Source: Pectinophora gossypiella
Lineage: Eukaryota; Arthropoda; Insecta; Lepidoptera; Gelechiidae
DNA: 64,000 nt
Direction of reading: 5' to 3'
Assembly (NCBI RefSeq): GCF_024362695.1
Contig: NC_065433.1
Span: forward strand, 27,685,700-27,749,699
Shown here one piece after another: positions 47,855 through 57,928 of this stretch (the first letter of the stretch is position 1; every line of letters starts with the position of its first letter). The notes below the pieces were generated by a model. That model searched no databases and was not told the origin of the DNA. It was given only the letters and a program-made list of their open reading frames with translations. The translations under genes and the position numbers were made by a program.

Positions 47855-48560
47855 AATAAGGAATAATACGTATAGAACGGTAACTCTCCGCTCCCCACCC
47901 GCGTCTGAGCTAGGTTTACCTCACCTTCCCTCGAACATAGTTTAAACTTGAATCGTATGGTATTCGATTTTCCTTTGGTCTTGGTTCCATAAAGACCATT
48001 AACCCGGCCGCAGAGGGGACAGAGTCATCTTGTCTGCCCTCCACTGGGGCAATTCCTGTTCGACGCGTCCTTGCCGCGGGGGTGGGCGCCTCGTACTTCA
48101 GAAGGCCGGAGTGAGATGGTGGCTGAGTTCAAATAGGGACCCAGACCTACGGGGTATAACGTAGAACCCTTGCCCAGGGATATGGGTAAAGACCTCAACG
48201 GTTGCAGAGGCTAAGATACACAGGGACTAGATAACCTGGAACCTGACAGAGGGCAGCAGTAACTGTGAGTACTATTCAGAGGCGGAGGAAAGGAGTCCGA
48301 GTATGGCTTTGTAATATAGACTACTCTGGGCGCCATCCCACTTGCGTCAGACAGAGTACTGCGGAGCGGAAGGCAAGAGGGAAATCACTGCCTTATTTTT
48401 CCCTAAAAAAGTAGCATGGAAAATGCTGCACCGACAAGAGCGTGGCTCTTAAATTGATGATGATGGTATTAGACGTTACACACAGATGCGCGTGTACGAT
48501 AATGTCAATGTGTAGTGTCTGTGCAAAACGAGGTTGTTTGTATGAAGTGTCCGGGGTTTT
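47855..48560 (+). repeat. Repeat M interrupted by retroposon E
   Basis: The left part (47855-47964: CTCCGCTCCCCACCCGCGTC) and right part (48471-48560: GAGGTTGTTTGTATGAAGTG) together match the uninterrupted block at 31405-31625. Confidence 0.7.
47965..48462 (+). mobile_element. Retroposon E, about 500 bp, ending in a LINE-like 3' tail
   Basis: ATGGTATT flanks it at 47957-47964 and 48463-48470. The 3' end (GCACCGACAAGAGCGTGGCT, then ATG repeats) is shared with the LINE ORF2 end at 51.6 kb, while the first 380 bp are not recognisably coding or tRNA-like. Copies of the 3' end are at 9550-9663 and 49665-49710. Confidence 0.75.
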
Positions 48561-48569
48561 CCTTAGCCA

Positions 48570-48665
48570 AACTAGTTTTTTTTTGACGTGGCTTGTTATA
48601 GTTTGGGTCAGATGGCATCAGTCTTGATCGGACAAATGGAGAGCGCTGAGGGCTCTCAAAGAATA
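48570..48665 (-). mobile_element. SINE-P fragment, diverged
   Basis: A T run, TTTGACGTGGC and GGACAAATGGAGAGCGCTGA match SINE-P reversed. Confidence 0.55.
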
Positions 48666-49851
48666 AAATGTGTGCGATAGTCATATCGCCGTATGTCATT
48701 GTCATTTTACACGCTTTTCGTAATCGTTTGCAACTTGGCTACTGTTAGCTAGCCTTCACATGTTTCACAAAAGTCCTACAATGAATTTGAAAATATAATT
48801 ACTACATTTACACAACTAAACTGTATTGTGTTCTGCCTAAGGCAGCACAGGAAGGTTTACAATAACCAGCGTTAAAATGTTAAAATCACTCAATATAAGT
48901 ACCCTATGTTCAATAATAAAAATATAAGTAAATAAAGTTAATTCCATTTTATAATATTCAACAATTATATTTACGTACCTATCTGATTAAAAAGAATATA
49001 AAGATGCTAAAATAGTTTTTTGATATACAAGAAATACTTACCTTAGACAGGAAACAATAGGTAGGTACTCGTACCTACTCACTGTGTTAAAGTAATACAC
49101 TGGCTTTATCTTCACAACACAGAATATTATTTAAATTTCGTTTATTGTTTTAATTTTATATATTTATGTAAAAAATATATATTCAAAAATAAGAATATAA
49201 AATGTAGCGCGTGAGTTGCCGTCTCGCCACGCACTGCGAGTTTGGAGGAAAACATTGTGCGCGGGCGCAAGGCTCTGATTAGACATTGATCATGTCGGAA
49301 TTTTAATTGTATTCGTTTTGTCAGGCGAAATGCATCGCCGAAGATAATCTTGTTTTCCTCTAGATTATTTAATGAAGGCAACATAAGCACTTAAATTAAT
49401 GTATTTACTAGCGATTACTAGCGACTTCATTCGCGTGAAATCCTACTATTAAAACTACAGAAGTTCCATACAAACTTAGCCACCCCTTTAACGGTCCTAG
49501 GCAATATCCTGTCTTTATGAGCACCGGTCTACGTCCTAAAAGGAAACCCACTTGCAGTTTCTGATATTTCGTGATGATTCAGGGAGTGGGTCAGTGACCT
49601 TTCCCTTTTGTAATATCAGATAGATATATTTAGGTAGATATCTTGGATATCTTGGACAAGAATGGAGAATGCTACACCGACAAGAGCGTGGCTCTTAAAT
49701 TAGTGATGATCTTGGATTAGTGTACCTCCATGTTGCAAACCAGCCGCGAGTGGTTTGTTGTGAGCTGTGTTGTGGTGTCAATGACTCGATCAATGAAACT
49801 GAAGCGGAAGTACCTATTCGTTATACAGGGTGTTTTTTTATTATCATACGG

Positions 49852-50390
49852 AATTAACATACGTACGCGGTCTCCACTCCAGAACACGGTTGCGAAGAGG
49901 CTTTGTGGGTCATGGACAAAAATATATGGCGCAACTTCCTGAACGCTGCCCAGCCCAACTGGGTCTTTCTATCGACTTTCTTCTCGAAGTTGCCTTTACC
50001 CAACTACAGTAGCTGCCCGATGTAATTCTTCAAGAACGTGGGCTTCTTCAAGAAGCATGCCAATGGTGACAGGCCTCGGAGCTACGAGATCATTAAACAT
50101 GACCTTCCTCTTGTCAAGGTTCATCCGTAGACCGACTCGTTGGGAAGCACCATTTAGACTGCACATCATTCCCTGTAGCTCTTGCAGCTTTTCTTTTGAG
50201 GTGACTTATTGTAGATTTGCCGCGGATGGCATTAACTACTTGGCCGGACAAATGGGGAGCGCTGAGGGCTCTCACCCGGTAACTCTTGCAGCGATTCTGC
50301 TACAACCACGATGTTATCGGCAAATCGGAAGTAAGAGATGCACTCGCCATTTATCTCGATGCCCTGCCTCTTCCAGCTTAGTGTTTTAAT
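49852..50390 (-). mobile_element. RTE-like reverse transcriptase fragment with nested repeat
   Basis: Read on the minus strand, codons give LSWKRQGIEINGE, then YFRFADNIVVVAES, then LQGMMCSLNGASQRVGLRMN and later PVTIGMLLEE. This is the palm region of an RTE-type LINE. The catalytic box reads FADN instead of FADD. In-frame stops follow. The same 12 bases, ATTATCATACGG, flank the segment at 49840-49851 and 50391-50402. A SINE-P insertion with its own duplication interrupts it at about 50196-50285. Dead remnant. Confidence 0.75.
50196..50285 (-). mobile_element. SINE-P copy inserted in the RT fragment
   Basis: The segment with ATTTGCCGCGGATGGCATTA and ACTTGGCCGGACAAATGGGG matches the 3' part of the repeat at 26.2-26.4 kb in reverse. 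CTCTTGCAGC occurs on both sides, a 10-bp target duplication, and an A/G-rich tail lies at the 3' end of the minus-strand copy. Confidence 0.75.
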
Positions 50391-50410
50391 ATTATCATAC
50401 GGTTCATCAT

Positions 50411-50748
50411 ATTTGGAGCTGTGGTACTCCAGTTGGTAGAACGCTCGCCTCTCTCACTTTGAGGTCGCAGGTTCGAAACCAGCACAGGCCTAAACCAAAG
50501 ATAGCCGAATTTGTTTTCGAATTCATGTTTGGATCATAAATGATAATCACGTGCTCAGCGAAACCCTCATTCTCGAAAAATGCATTTTCGGAGGTATGTG
50601 ACCTAACCTGTATTGGGTTTGTTTTCCTTTCGCGGGTTGGAAGGTCAGACAGGCAGTCGCTTCTGTAAAAACCGGAGCTGTCAAATCTTCAGGTTAGGTA
50701 AGCGGACCCTGTAAGAAACGGGATAATGCTAGGGGGATGATGATACGA
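50411..50748 (+). mobile_element. SINE-H, full-length copy
   Basis: A tRNA-like head carries an A box within GTGGTACTCCAGTTGGTAGA and a B box GGTTCGAAACC. The body has TTCGAATTCATGTTTGGATC and GTATGTGACCTAACCTG, and the tail is GATGATGATAC. TTCATCAT at 50403-50410 and 50749-50756 is a likely target duplication. Confidence 0.8.
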
Positions 50749-51499
50749 TTCATCATTATTTACCAACCTTAGGTCTGCCAGTTATCTCGTTGAGCTGAAA
50801 GATTATTTTTAATAGTAGGTATGCACTCTTAGTACACCATGTACCTGCTAGAGTGTGCTCGGAATTCATTTGCTCTGATTAAAGAACTGCCTACAGGTAG
50901 TAAGTAGTTAGTGACAATTGCGAGATAAGGTAAACATGCTGAGGTCACGGGTTTGGCGGTCACTGCTAGCTATGTACCTACCTCCGGTAAATGAACTGAG
51001 TGGCTACATTGTTTTACTTACAACTGCCTGTCTACCCGGGCATGTCATAAAACCTTGTGTTCTATCTAACATGACGGCCGAGGAGCTGAATTTTTCATTA
51101 AGGCAATCTCAGATGGTAAGTGAAAATATGGCTTACTAGCGGCGGCCCGCGAATTTGTCCGTGTGGATTTCGGTTTCCGCGGTAAGAATTTCCGTTTTTT
51201 TAATTGTTAAAGCTTGCATGTTATTCTGATGTCTAAGCTACATTATTGTAAAGTTTCATTAAAATCCATTCAGTAGTTTTTGCGTTTCCCGCATACTTTC
51301 ACATTTATAATATTACTTACTTAGTAAGATGTAGTAAATTCCTATTCACTCTAGTTTTGTTTGAAAAAGAGTAACTAGACAGAGAGGTGATTGGCCACCT
51401 GATACGACACGATTCATTTATAACAAACATTATGGTCGTAACGCCGACAGTCCCTTCAAAATCCAAACTCCATTGTTTAACTTTTGTGTCTGGTAACCT

Positions 51500-51690
51500 C
51501 GGCTTTTCGAGGTTGAAGAAGGAAAAATTGAAGGGAAGCGAGGAAGGGGTAGACCTAGGATAACATTTATGAAACAAATAAAAGAGAAGGTGCAGGTCGT
51601 GTCGTATCGGGAGGTGAAGGTTTTGGCGGGAAGAAGAGAGGAATGGCGGTTACTCCACCGACAAGAGCGCAGCTCTTAAATAGAGAGAGA
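51500..51690 (+). mobile_element. 3' end of a LINE reverse-transcriptase ORF
   Basis: An in-frame run ends at TAA near 51680 with KRGRGRPRITFMKQIKEKVQ, then RREEWRLLHRQERSS. The GRPR box and the closing W-LHRQER are typical of the C-terminus of a moth LINE ORF2. Related ends (HRQERG) appear at 9.65, 48.45 and 49.70 kb. Only the last part of the element remains. Confidence 0.65.
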
Positions 51691-52219
51691 GAGACAGAGA
51701 AAACGCAGTGGGGCGAGATACTACGGTAGTGACATCATACCCTTCTAAGGACGTCGTATCTAACGTGGCTGTAAGTTGCCTTATCGTTATTTGGGGCTCT
51801 GCCAACCCCATTAGGAGAAGGTGGTTTAATGCAGCGACCTCTGTGTGCCACTTGACGAAGTTTCGTGTCGTAACATCGCTAGCCACCGCAACACTGGCTG
51901 ACTGAATACTAAGCGTTGTAGTTCCCATGAAAACATACAGATGGCAGCATTGGTAGCAGTTTCATGCTGTATTCTGGATAACGAATAATGTGGTGACGAA
52001 AGCTGTTAGTATGGGGTTTTCTGTGAAGCATTGTGTGCTTGCAGGAATGCCAGTGAACAAAAACATGGGATGCTTGCTTATCAGCCAGAGTCTACCTTAG
52101 TCCTCAGGCTTAAAAACCATTTAACTTGTTATTGGTCAAAAGTCTATAGTGTTGGACAGAATACAGTCTTTGGCGATAAGCAGCTGAGCACATACGTTCA
52201 TGATGATTGAACATAACAA

Positions 52220-52645
52220 CATTATGCCTGTAGGCAGAGGTGTACAGTCATAAGCAATATCATGTACCCACTTTAGAACCCTGTCGCACCCAGCACCTCT
52301 AGCAGACCCTTCCTCGGACTCCGTAAGAAAGCTCTGTGATCTAGTTTTCAGTCTAAACATAACATAAACTGCCTATATACGTCCCACTGCTGGGCACAGG
52401 CCTCCCCTCAAAATAGTCTAAATAAGTTAAATTGTTCTGTTTAAATATGTTATAATAGATTGTAGTACTTGTTAAGGATCGATGGAGCTGGCATGTTTTT
52501 CTAAAAATAAAGAAAAAAAAACCCTGTCGCACTATCTATATATATATATATATTCGACATTTAATGAGACTTACGGTTTAATTTGTCAAAAACGTTAATG
52601 TGATATGTATGGTTTCAAAGTGTTATTAGTACTCGTGACAGTATA
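52220..52645 (+). repeat. Repeat G split by other sequence
   Basis: CAATATCATGTACCCACTTT at 52245 and the continuation AACCCTGTCGCACTATC at 52521 flank about 230 bp that include a SINE-A tail scrap and an A-rich run. AACCCTGTCGCAC is present on both sides, which may be a target duplication. Confidence 0.6.
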
Positions 52646-52724
52646 CACCGGCTCCACACCCACAGTCCCATTTAACAGGGGGTGAGGTTATTGTCATTAA
52701 ACGGGCAAAACCACATGACATCAA

Positions 52725-53280
52725 TTACTAGCTTTTGCCCGCGACTTCGTCCGCGTGGCGTGTTATAGAAGAAAGATATTTGTGTGTGTGGGAGTGCATA
52801 TCAAATTTCAAGCATCTAACTTATGCAGTTTAGATTTTTTCATACAATTTTTTTTCCCCGCTTACTCCCAGTTTTCAAAATACAGCCATAAAAACTTTAT
52901 ATAACTAAGGTATGCATGCATGCTAGATTGAAAACATCTATCTTACGCGGTTTCGATTTTTTCATACAAATGTTTTTTCCCGCTAACTCCCGTTTCCGTG
53001 GGAATTTTGCAATATCCTGTTGTAATTAAGCTTTAAGTTAGCTAAGGTACCTGCATGCCAAATTTCAAGCGTCTAACTTAAGCGGTTTAGATTTTTCATA
53101 CAAAAGGATTTTCCCGCTAATTCCCGTTCCCGTGGGAATTCCGGGAATTCCTTTCTTAGTGCACCTCTACCGTACCTAAGCTACGTCCCTTCCAAATTTC
53201 AAGTGCCTACGTTTTGCCGTTTAGGCTGTGCGTTGATATGTCAGTCAGTCAGTTTCTCCTTTTAATATTTAGATTTATAA
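52725..53280 (+). repeat. CTTTTGCCCGCGACTTCGTC repeat with internal triplication
   Basis: The start ACTAGCTTTTGCCCGCGACT is a common lepidopteran repeat head. Inside, the block CAAATTTCAAGC, TCTAACTTA, GGTTTAGATTTTTCATACAA and TTCCCGCTAA occurs about three times with a period near 130 bp. The 3' end has GTCAGTCAGTCAG. Shorter relatives are at 31250-31285, 49410-49450 and 51147-51310. Confidence 0.65.
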
Positions 53281-53474
53281 TCCAAAAATGAATTCAAATC
53301 CATAAAAGGCGTGTGTTTTAGAGCCAGAGCCAGCACGAGACGGCCATAAGACCTGTCGTGCTGAATGGTTCCGAGTGTTAGGCGACAAAGGAGATGGGTG
53401 AAAGAAGAGTATATGTGGCAGAGAGGCGAAAGTTTATATGGATGTGTAGTGTGACCAGATTGGACATAGGAATC

Positions 53475-53625
53475 TTCTTCTTATCGTGTGGGTTGTGAGA
53501 TGGAATACCAGCCTCATCAACCCTGGTGTCAAGGTTATTATTGAGCCGAAGGCCACTGATATGGCTCATGTAACGACTACTCACCTACATCAGAAAGTAG
53601 TAACCGGGACCAACGGCTTAATGAC
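53475..53625 (-). mobile_element. SINE-B 3' half
   Basis: TCGTGTGGGTTGTGAGATGG through ACATCAGAAAGTAGTAACC matches the SINE-B body; the head is missing. Confidence 0.6.
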
Positions 53626-54073
53626 ATAGTAATGTCTGAAATGATCATTCTAGTAGACAGAACCAACCACAAAGGTAGACTTCTAAAAATATATGAAAAG
53701 TATCACTGGACATTCCAAGAGTTTCATGACACTGACCATGACAAAGCGTCGTGATCTCCTGCCTACGTTACCACATGATCAGCACATGTAGCACTAATCC
53801 TCTTTCGCAAGTTACCGATAACCCCTGCTCTGCCGGTTGCGACACAGAAGCGTGATCGTCGTGTCATCTGTCACCTCTTATGTCCAAGGTCGATGTCAAG
53901 CTGCTTACATGAGACACGACACGTCAGATTGTCTGATGCAAGAGTAAATGATCGGAAGTCTGATTTTAAGATCAGTTTCGGTAATGTTTAGGCTCACCAC
54001 ATATCTTGTTGGTCCAACAGAAACCTCCGTAATAAGTAGTTACTTATTTCACCTTAACTAACCCAACTGGGAT

Positions 54074-54087
54074 ATAGTTGAGTCAAT
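54074..54087. repeat. Target-site duplication of the LINE, 3' side
   Basis: ATAGTTGAGTCAAT lies directly next to the T run that marks the poly(A) tail and is repeated exactly at 59532-59545. The last T is ambiguous with the tail. Confidence 0.9.
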
Positions 54088-54217
54088 TTTTTTTTTTTTT
54101 TTTGTCTTTATTTTACTTAAGGGCTTTTAACAAAATTTGTTATGCCAGCCCCATCGATCAAGACTGACTAAAACTGTTAAAAAATCATATTTAATTCATG
54201 CCTCCACCCACAACAGC

Positions 54218-57200
54218 CTAAGATGTGATGCTGTTGTGAATGAAAGCATAAATCAAATATGATTCTCTGCTCGTAGGTTCTGATAAAAAGGCCTCCAAGA
54301 CACCTATATCACTATTCTGACTCCTAATTTTAAGATGTTTAAATAAAAACTGCCTTTGTGAGGCATTCCGAGTACATTCATATAAGATATGGTACGTATC
54401 TTCTCTCTTCCCACAAACTTCGCAGTTTGGGGAAGAGGTTTTTTTCATTAAGTAAGCAAAGCTCTTTAAAGGAATGTGCCCAGATCTTAACCTAAAAGCA
54501 ATTTTGAGAAGTTTCCTCCCGAACTTAACATCGACGAACCATGGTATTCGAGGAGGCTGACACGCAATAGTCTTGTACCAGACACCCTTCTCCTTGGATC
54601 TTACGTCGAAATACTCTTTCCAGGAGGAGCGCCATGACTTTATATATGAATGTAAAATATCAGAATATTCAGGGATTATAAATACCTCACTGCCATCAGT
54701 ACAGGCGCACTTTGCCAAATTGTCAGCCTCCTCGTTACCGCTCAAGCCTACATGAGAAGGAACCCATTGCAACCTCAGAGTCACCCCAACAGGCAAACCA
54801 TACACCATATCTAATATTTTATAAGAAAGCGCTGTACCTCTGTAGCCCATAGCGGAACGAGCCACATGTTGCAAAGCACTTTTACTGTCCGTGAAAATAA
54901 CAATTCTTTTAGATGATAAGGTATATGAATAGGAGATGGCCTCTGAAATAGCAAATAGCTCCGCAGACATAATACACATATTGCTAGTAATTTTGTAGCG
55001 AGTTCTAAAATTTGTATTCTGATCAAAAAAGGCAGCTCCCATACCATCCTTTGATTTAGAAGCATCTGTAAAAATCCTATGAAATCCTCTATATTTAAAA
55101 TTAACTTCTTGAATTATATTGAATTTAAGGGAATTCAGTTCATACAAATTTTTAGAACGCTGTACACTGTCTAAATTAGTAAAAATAACATCAATAATAT
55201 TTGCCTTCGACATCCAAAAACTTAGAGTAAACATTAACAACGGATTAGAGGAAAATATCCTTTCATGCTTAACTTGATTATAAACAAATGGCAGCAGCGG
55301 CTTCTTTTTATTGTGCCAATACCTATTCTCAGAAGCAGTTCCAAGTTCACAAAGTAATTTGACCGTAGGGTTATATGACCACGAACGACATTTTAGACCA
55401 TATTTTAATGCTAGATACTGCCTTCTCAAAGATAACGGCGGGATACAAAGTTCAGCTTCCATTACGTGTATAGGGGTTGTTTTTATAAACCCTCCAATGA
55501 CCCTCAGAGCCTGATTCTGTATCCTATCTAATTTCGAGACATGGTTTTGTGCACTGTGGTGATATAGGAAACAACCATAATCCATACGACTCCTTACCAA
55601 AGCAATGTACAACCTTCGCAGGTGCTTTGGGTGTACCCCCCATGAAGGGCCTACTAAAATTTTAAGAATGTTCAGGAATTTGGATGTCTTTTCACATATT
55701 TCATTAATGTGCTTACCGAAACGCAGACTTTTATCCAACCATAAACCTAAGTATTTGAAGTTATCTACCAACTGTAGCGGAATATTTTTAGCATTTATAG
55801 TAACATTAAAATGTCTCCTGCCTCTAGAAAATAAACAAACTTTAGATTTTTGTGCTGAAATATCCAAACCAACCTTTTCTAATAATTGAATCATCACATT
55901 GAGCGAATTTTGAATTTTCACCACACTGTAATCAATAGATTTATTCTTAATATACAGGACAAAATCATCGGCATATTGTGCTACTATAACCTCATTTAGA
56001 GTTTTACAGATTTCATGGGTGACTATATTAAAAATAAGGGGAGACATGGGGTCACCTTGAGCTAAGCCCCTATTAGTATATCTTACAAGATCCTGAATAC
56101 CATTTTCACACTTAATTTTGAGTTTCCGCTCAATTAAAAAAGACCATAAGTATTTACAAATAGTGGAACCAACAGATAAACTATCAAGTATAGCAACAGC
56201 TTTTTCAATTAATACATTATTATAGGCACCCTCAATGTCTACAAAACAGGCTAGGGTGGGGATATTCTCAGAGAAACCGACTTGTACATAAGAAACTAAC
56301 CGCGTAAGTGCATCCAAACTAGAGTGACACCTCCTAAAACCTACTGTAACCGGAGCTAGAATTTTATTGGTTTCAACAAACCATTCTAAGCGTTTAGTTA
56401 TCATTGAGTGAAAGAGTTTGCATAGGCATGAGATTAAAGATATAGGTCTTAATTTGCAGACAGCTGAAGTTCCAGGCTTAGGTATAGGAACTACTTGTAT
56501 ACTCCGCCATTGCTCCGGTATAATAGAATGCTTAAATATAAGATTATATAACTTCAGAAGATGTATTTTGGCCGATAAAGGGAGATAATACATCATAGTA
56601 TATGTAACGCCATCGTCACCGGGAGCAGTGTCCTTCTTTTTAAGGCAACAAAGCAACTCCTGAATAGAAAAATCACCCTCCAATAACGGGTTAGATGATT
56701 TAAAAAGTGGTTGTGGGGGAGTCACAGTATCAGGCGCTAAGTCACATAGCAATTTATTTTTTTCTTCGACTGGGGAAAAACATCTATTATAATGGCGACC
56801 TTTTACCCAAGCCATTTGTTTCCATACATCTGAGCTGGAAGTCGCTTCATCTAATCCATCACAGAATTTATGAAAACTTTTGGATCGTGCTTTACAAATT
56901 TCAGTTTTAGCTGCCTTAACTTTATTTTCAAGTCTATTCAGATTTAAAGGTGTTGGGTTACGCCTAAATTCTTTTAGAGCAAGTCGCCTTTCCGCAACAA
57001 TTTTGGACAATTCAGGGCGCCAATATTGTTTGGGTTTAAAGTTTTGTAAGGGGCTCATACATACTTTAATTTTAGGAATGTTTTTATCCGCTGAATAATT
57101 TAAGATCCCTATAAAAGAGTCATACATACATTGGACATCACTTGTGTTATCCATTATGTTTAAGAACTCATTATCAATACATTTAGCATAGGCATCCCAA

Positions 57201-57928
57201 TCAGCTCTTTTGAAGTTGCGCTTAGGAGATAATTGCACGTAATCATGATACTGAAATAAAAATTTAATAATTCTGTGATCACTACCTAGATTTTCATTTA
57301 GCACAGACCATTTAAAATATGTCACAATATCGGTCGAGACAAATGTAATGTCAGGCGATGTTTGTTGGAGAATCCCGTTAACTAACCTAATTCTCGTAGG
57401 GTTACAATCATTTAGTGACACAAGCCCGTTCTCCAATGAGCTATCAAACAACTGATTACCCCTAGAATTTGATTTGGAAGACCAATTTGTGTGGTGACCA
57501 TTAAAATCTCCAGCAACTAAAGATAATCTAGAAAATTTTGAAAATAGCCTGTCCCAGTCAGCCTGCGTAGTATGTACAGGAGAAGTGCAATATATGCCAA
57601 CAACATTTTTTAAAAATTTGCAGTTTAAAACCTTAACCTGTAATGCCTCGATTCCTACTCTTCCAACATCGAGTGGACACGCATATGAATTAATCGACTT
57701 ATGAACTAAGATAGCCACGCCACCATATCCGTCATCGCGGTCTTTCCTGTAGACGTTATAGCCGCTAAAGTTTATGGCTGTTTCCGGCTCAACCCAGGTC
57801 TCGCTCAAAACTGCTATGTGAACTTTTTCCTGTTGCAAAATAGCTTCAAATTCGCCTCTTTTAGGCCATAAGCTCTGGCAGTTCCATTGTAAAAAGCTTA
57901 CTGTAAAGTTTTTGGATGGACTAGCCAT
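54218..57928 (-). CDS. LINE ORF2: APE endonuclease, reverse transcriptase, RNase H
   Basis: A 1236-aa open frame without breaks. Endonuclease motifs appear in order: LQWNCQSL (about residue 13), LSETW, AGDFNGHH, SPDITF and SDHRIIKF. The reverse transcriptase follows with LRPISLISCLCKLFHS, GFRRCHSSLDAL, CFVDIEGAYN, GLAQGDPMSPLIFN and the active-site YADD in AQYADDFVLYI. The RNase H domain has FTDASKS, SAELFAI, FTDSKSAL and WVPSHVGLSGNEEADNLAK, which keeps the acidic D-E-D-D set. A C-terminal zinc motif reads CEVCGKREDTYHILYEC. Together these carry out target-primed reverse transcription: nicking of genomic DNA, copying of the element RNA and removal of RNA. All visible catalytic residues are present, so the enzyme could be active. 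Translation probably depends on reinitiation at the TAATG overlap with ORF1. Confidence 0.95.
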   Translation of the reverse strand: MASPSKNFTVSFLQWNCQSLWPKRGEFEAILQQEKVHIAVLSETWVEPETAINFSGYNVYRKDRDDGYGGVAILVHKSINSYACPLDVGRVGIEALQVKVLNCKFLKNVVGIYCTSPVHTTQADWDRLFSKFSRLSLVAGDFNGHHTNWSSKSNSRGNQLFDSSLENGLVSLNDCNPTRIRLVNGILQQTSPDITFVSTDIVTYFKWSVLNENLGSDHRIIKFLFQYHDYVQLSPKRNFKRADWDAYAKCIDNEFLNIMDNTSDVQCMYDSFIGILNYSADKNIPKIKVCMSPLQNFKPKQYWRPELSKIVAERRLALKEFRRNPTPLNLNRLENKVKAAKTEICKARSKSFHKFCDGLDEATSSSDVWKQMAWVKGRHYNRCFSPVEEKNKLLCDLAPDTVTPPQPLFKSSNPLLEGDFSIQELLCCLKKKDTAPGDDGVTYTMMYYLPLSAKIHLLKLYNLIFKHSIIPEQWRSIQVVPIPKPGTSAVCKLRPISLISCLCKLFHSMITKRLEWFVETNKILAPVTVGFRRCHSSLDALTRLVSYVQVGFSENIPTLACFVDIEGAYNNVLIEKAVAILDSLSVGSTICKYLWSFLIERKLKIKCENGIQDLVRYTNRGLAQGDPMSPLIFNIVTHEICKTLNEVIVAQYADDFVLYIKNKSIDYSVVKIQNSLNVMIQLLEKVGLDISAQKSKVCLFSRGRRHFNVTINAKNIPLQLVDNFKYLGLWLDKSLRFGKHINEICEKTSKFLNILKILVGPSWGVHPKHLRRLYIALVRSRMDYGCFLYHHSAQNHVSKLDRIQNQALRVIGGFIKTTPIHVMEAELCIPPLSLRRQYLALKYGLKCRSWSYNPTVKLLCELGTASENRYWHNKKKPLLPFVYNQVKHERIFSSNPLLMFTLSFWMSKANIIDVIFTNLDSVQRSKNLYELNSLKFNIIQEVNFKYRGFHRIFTDASKSKDGMGAAFFDQNTNFRTRYKITSNMCIMSAELFAISEAISYSYTLSSKRIVIFTDSKSALQHVARSAMGYRGTALSYKILDMVYGLPVGVTLRLQWVPSHVGLSGNEEADNLAKCACTDGSEVFIIPEYSDILHSYIKSWRSSWKEYFDVRSKEKGVWYKTIACQPPRIPWFVDVKFGRKLLKIAFRLRSGHIPLKSFAYLMKKTSSPNCEVCGKREDTYHILYECTRNASQRQFLFKHLKIRSQNSDIGVLEAFLSEPTSRESYLIYAFIHNSITS

